Part shown: positions 60,900 to 64,000 of the stretch, piece by piece | Layout of the letters: every line of letters begins with the position of its first letter | Position numbering within the stretch: the stretch's first letter is position 1 | Source: Eubacterium sp. | Lineage (GTDB): Bacteria > Bacillota > Clostridia > Lachnospirales > Lachnospiraceae | Reading direction: 5' to 3' | Assembly: GCA_017406925.1 (NCBI GenBank) | Contig: JAFQXO010000011.1 | Coordinates: 62,001 to 126,000 of the forward strand | Length of the DNA stretch: 64,000 nucleotides | Position numbers and translations under genes: made by a program | The notes under the pieces: generated by a model | Seen by the model: the letters and a program-made list of their open reading frames with translations, nothing else | What the model was told of the DNA's origin: nothing | Database searches by the model: none

Positions 60900-63809
60900 T
60901 TAGTTGTTAATAGTTCCTGGGTCTACTACTGCATTGTTCCAAGCATAGTCTAATTCAGTGTATGAAGGAGTTACTACCTTAAGCATGTTGTCGTAAATAT
61001 AGTCAAATGAATCTTTATTTGAAATCAACTTATTCTTATATAGATAGTCACCTACATCATACATATTATATTCTGTAGCATCACTATATACATAGCCTCC
61101 GCCTTCAGTCTTAGCATATGCTCTTACAATATAATGTGTAGTAAATGCCGCTGGTGTTACACCTTGCGAAGGTGTATTAATTGTTAATGCATAGTAGTCA
61201 GCTGTTGGTGAATCGCCCATCTGGTAATCTAACTTACCAGCTGGTGTAGCTGCATGTGACTGAACGTACTGACTAGGTGAACCAACATAAACATCATTGG
61301 CGGTGATAGGGTTACCACCTGTCACGATACCAAATACCAAGCCAACCTCTGTTGGTTTGAAGCCTGATACTGTTGGTTCGAACTGATATACAGTTCTAAG
61401 TCCAATCGCTCCACTTACATCATCATAGTTAGCTGTCATCTGATAACCAGTGATAGATGTATCGTCACTAGTGTAGATTTCCTCTGCTGGTGGAGTGCCC
61501 CAGTAATCGCAAATCAAACCGATACGTGTAGCCATCCAATCCCTCAGATACTCTACGTGCTGGAAGTAGTTATATGAACTATAAGGACTTACGCAACTGT
61601 AACTATATGCAAACTTATGAGTACTTGTGTATGTATCATAAGTATCCGCTGTACTCTCACTCCATCCAGGACCTGTGCCTGCGAGTGGGTTTACTGCTAC
61701 ATTATAGTTTCTAGTACGAGCTGCTGACATATAGTCTACATTGAGATCTATCTGGTTAGTTCCAAGTTCATTGTCCTCATACATATTTCTTACAGCTGTC
61801 TGTTTCTCAGCAAATCTTGCCTTAACCTTCTCAGCAAACTTATCAATTCTCATCAAGTACTTGAACCATCCATTGTTCTGGCATCTAAGTGATGTATCCT
61901 GTCTAACAGCTGGATAATATGAGTTTCCAGATGAAAGGTCGAAATCCCATAGACATCCTGCGTGGATGATTGGCTTTCCATTCTCAATAGTGATGTAGTA
62001 CTTAACTGAACTGTATTGGAAATCTGTTGTCATCATGATTTCGTTTACGAGATACATATCTACGAATGAATCAACATCCATATACTCGAAACACTTAGAT
62101 GAGCCATAGTTTCTAACTGATTTATCGAATGCCTCGATAGTATCCACAAAGCTTCTATACTTAGGATTATCAGCTAGCTGCTCATCAACATAAGCTAGGA
62201 AAGTCTCGTAATCGTAATCATATCCTTGACTCTTACGCTCTTCTACTAATGCACTTACTTCGTCTTCGAGATCTTCTGTAACATAACGCTGTTTAGTAGT
62301 ACCAGTCATATGATACATAGCGCCATCTTGCAACTCATCTCTATTGTTATCTTCAATCTCAAATTGAATTTCTTGTGAATCAGCACTGTCGTCGTAACTG
62401 ATACCAGATCTGCCATTATCCGCCGGCTCACTGAGTTCGTATAGACCGATGTATGTGCCATTCATATAAAGTTCAACATAGTGCTCTTCTGGTGCGCCAA
62501 CATTATCAAATACTTTTCCGAGTGACATACCAATCTTATTTCTCAAGAATGATTTGTCATATGCTGATGCCATCAAGCACCACTTCTTACCCTTATTTCT
62601 TCCCTGCATTACAGTCTGCTTAGAATTGAAAGAAATATTAAATGGTTTCTTGTCTGCGAACTGTGTCGAGTTACCACGAAGTTTAATAGTTCCGTCGCCC
62701 GCTACAGTATTTACGCCATCCTTGCCACCCAATACTGTGAGTGAACAAGTTGTCTTCTTAGCCTTTGTGAGAGTACTGTTGTCTCCAGTGTTTGTAACTA
62801 CATATACCCTAGGAATATCTGTAGGATCTTCCGCACTAGATGTCTTCGACAATACTCTAACAGATGTAGGTGTCTTACTAGACTCAACACCACCATTTAC
62901 TGCAGATACTGACAATGTATGAACAGCATTGTCTGCATATGTCGCAAATGTTGAAGCTGGGATGTATTCACCACTTCCACTAAGTGTAGCAAGTGCTGTC
63001 TGTGAATCATCCATATATACTTTGTATTCACTAGCTCCTTCTACTCCAGTAAACTTAACTTGATATCCCTTTGACTGTGCATAGTAGTTATATGCTTCCA
63101 CCTTCTGTGGTGCAGTAGGGTCTATAGTAGTTGGTTCCTGTGTAGTAGTTGGTGCCTGTGTAGGTCCTGTAAATGATGCACTAGTAACAGTTATCGATCC
63201 CTGATATGCGCCAGTTCCCGAACCATTAACCTGTCCATATGACATAAGTATCGTTGCTGGGTTAGCGCCAGGTGTATAATTTCCACTAAATGTGTACGAT
63301 CCTGTACCTGTTCCTGTAGTGTTTATATCTACAGTTTCATTTACAACAACTGATTCTCCCGTTCTAATCTGGAACTGAAGATTCTGTGACTTGGTCTTGT
63401 CTGCAGAACTTCCATTACATGTATATCCAATCGTGATTGAATATGCATATTGGATTCCACTCTGCATTCCATAAATACTCTTTAAGTCAGTAGTCTGAAG
63501 TTGGAATCCATCCCATCCATAAGCTGTCTGGTCGAATACAAATCCCTGAACTCCAGCAGCATTTGTATATCTTCCGCTCATGTTATTCCACTGATTCTGA
63601 ATGAGTAAGTATTTCCAAACACCATCATTTTGGCCTGTTTCTGTTGCTGTAGGTTGACTTATTCCGCTTCCTCCGACTGTTGCTGTATGCCAAGTGTCGG
63701 CAGCTTTAGTTTTAAACTGGAAGCCAACCATAGTAGTGGCTATAAGTGCAACACTTACAAGTATTGCGAAAAATTGTCTTTTGTTTGATTTCATCATTCT
63801 ATTCAACAT
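60900..63809 (-). CDS. Secreted CotH-domain protein with N-terminal carbohydrate-binding module
   Basis: 969 residues from ATG 63809 (AAAGGTGG 8 bases ahead). Signal peptide, a CBM4/9-like beta-sandwich (about 35-225: WKYLLIQNQWNNMSGRYTN... GQVNGSGTGAYQGSITVTS), a Thr/Pro linker, an Fn3-like domain (235-325), the CotH domain (about 335-790: KLRGNSTQFADKKPFNISF, GKKWCLMASAYDKSFLRNKIGM, CLWDFDLSSGNSYYP) and a C-terminal module ending in DVGDYLYKNK..., closely like the end of the partial gene at 63827-64000. It differs from its neighbour in lacking a Lys-rich C-terminus. No SD for the GTG four codons upstream. Confidence 0.85.
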   Translation of the reverse strand: MLNRMMKSNKRQFFAILVSVALIATTMVGFQFKTKAADTWHTATVGGSGISQPTATETGQNDGVWKYLLIQNQWNNMSGRYTNAAGVQGFVFDQTAYGWDGFQLQTTDLKSIYGMQSGIQYAYSITIGYTCNGSSADKTKSQNLQFQIRTGESVVVNETVDINTTGTGTGSYTFSGNYTPGANPATILMSYGQVNGSGTGAYQGSITVTSASFTGPTQAPTTTQEPTTIDPTAPQKVEAYNYYAQSKGYQVKFTGVEGASEYKVYMDDSQTALATLSGSGEYIPASTFATYADNAVHTLSVSAVNGGVESSKTPTSVRVLSKTSSAEDPTDIPRVYVVTNTGDNSTLTKAKKTTCSLTVLGGKDGVNTVAGDGTIKLRGNSTQFADKKPFNISFNSKQTVMQGRNKGKKWCLMASAYDKSFLRNKIGMSLGKVFDNVGAPEEHYVELYMNGTYIGLYELSEPADNGRSGISYDDSADSQEIQFEIEDNNRDELQDGAMYHMTGTTKQRYVTEDLEDEVSALVEERKSQGYDYDYETFLAYVDEQLADNPKYRSFVDTIEAFDKSVRNYGSSKCFEYMDVDSFVDMYLVNEIMMTTDFQYSSVKYYITIENGKPIIHAGCLWDFDLSSGNSYYPAVRQDTSLRCQNNGWFKYLMRIDKFAEKVKARFAEKQTAVRNMYEDNELGTNQIDLNVDYMSAARTRNYNVAVNPLAGTGPGWSESTADTYDTYTSTHKFAYSYSCVSPYSSYNYFQHVEYLRDWMATRIGLICDYWGTPPAEEIYTSDDTSITGYQMTANYDDVSGAIGLRTVYQFEPTVSGFKPTEVGLVFGIVTGGNPITANDVYVGSPSQYVQSHAATPAGKLDYQMGDSPTADYYALTINTPSQGVTPAAFTTHYIVRAYAKTEGGGYVYSDATEYNMYDVGDYLYKNKLISNKDSFDYIYDNMLKVVTPSYTELDYAWNNAVVDPGTINN

Positions 63810-63826
63810 TCTAATCACCACCTTTC

Positions 63827-64000
63827 CTACGATCCTATCTCGCCTGGTTTAGCAACAATACGGTCCCATTCATAGTCAACCGTTGAATAATCTGCATCCA
63901 CCTTGGTCAAGATAGTAGTATAAAGATAATTGTGATCAGCTAATGTATTCATTTGACAATTATCATACAAATGTTTCGCTATATCAAATACTGTGAAGTT
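63827..64000 (-). CDS. C-terminus of a third secreted CotH-type protein (partial)
   Basis: Frame ending at TAG 63829-63827 and running off the right edge (58 codons). Ends FDIAKHLYDNCQMNTLADHN... DYSTVDYEWDRIVAKPGEIGS, which aligns with the end of the 60900-63809 protein (YDVGDYLYKNKLISNKDSFD... SYTELDYAWNNAVVDPGTINN). So the two share a C-terminal module and may be recent paralogues in one operon, 17 bases apart. Confidence 0.6.
   Translation of the reverse strand, partial: NFTVFDIAKHLYDNCQMNTLADHNYLYTTILTKVDADYSTVDYEWDRIVAKPGEIGS

Overview
This window reads as a stretch of chromosome from a low-GC, strictly anaerobic Gram-positive bacterium, most likely a gut or rumen Lachnospiraceae relative (Butyrivibrio-like). 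That is an inference from T-box leaders, the NfnAB electron-bifurcating pair, rubredoxin, a CotH/GH16/GH128 secretome, a class D-type sortase, an AzlCD/BioY transport block and SD-led genes with TTGACA/TATAAT promoters. No rRNA, tRNA, CRISPR array, prophage or transposase was recognised. Most genes lie on the minus strand.

Layout. (1) 1-6010: the glyS - recO - era neighbourhood, interrupted by a lipoprotein, an Abi_2/HEPN-type defence protein and a tryptophan synthase-like trpB2 read through a Trp-specific T-box. (2) 6059-10539: an M16C metalloprotease, a ParE/Phd-type toxin-antitoxin pair, and birA. (3) 10588-16761: a compact Tad/Flp-like locus with one ATPase, one membrane platform protein, several tiny pilin-like proteins sharing an E-(H/A)-G signature, an Ig-tailed pilin and a Pmp-like beta-helix adhesin. 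(4) 17135-24246: SGNH esterase, DUF1893 protein plus ECF S component, aldo/keto reductase, a degenerate CbiE/CbiT-like protein and a membrane beta-helix protein. (5) 24377-29574: thioredoxin, a small ferredoxin:thioredoxin reductase-like protein, azlDC, bioY, a Gfo/Idh dehydrogenase and a DUF6273 secreted protein. (6) 29575-34403: rlmD, a HAD phosphatase, an FGGY kinase and a nucleoside phosphorylase, with two partial copies of the rlmD 3' end lying between these genes; they look like scars of repeated insertion at rlmD. (7) 34484-39607: small membrane protein, pcrA, yerC, and a two-gene sortase locus. (8) 39632-51730: GH16 glucanase, hslO, purA, nfnAB, GH128-type glucanase, rubredoxin, glpK. 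(9) 51807-64000: glgP, T-box-controlled ileS, and two CotH-family secreted proteins followed by the end of a third related protein.

How the parts fit. Four secreted proteins (GH16, GH128-like, two CotH proteins) suggest cell-surface handling of beta-1,3/1,4-glucans. Three of them end in similar lysine-rich Fn3-like domains and three share a G-rich leader element, so they may form a co-regulated, wall-associated set. BirA without an HTH domain plus BioY points to biotin scavenging. The Trp T-box on a stand-alone trpB2 points to indole salvage under tRNA-Trp control. The most unusual items are the micro-pilin/beta-helix Tad-like locus, the rlmD-tail scars, the FTR-like protein with a shifted cysteine pair, and a 13-bp palindrome TTGCC-N3-GGCAA that recurs five times, four of them inside genes.
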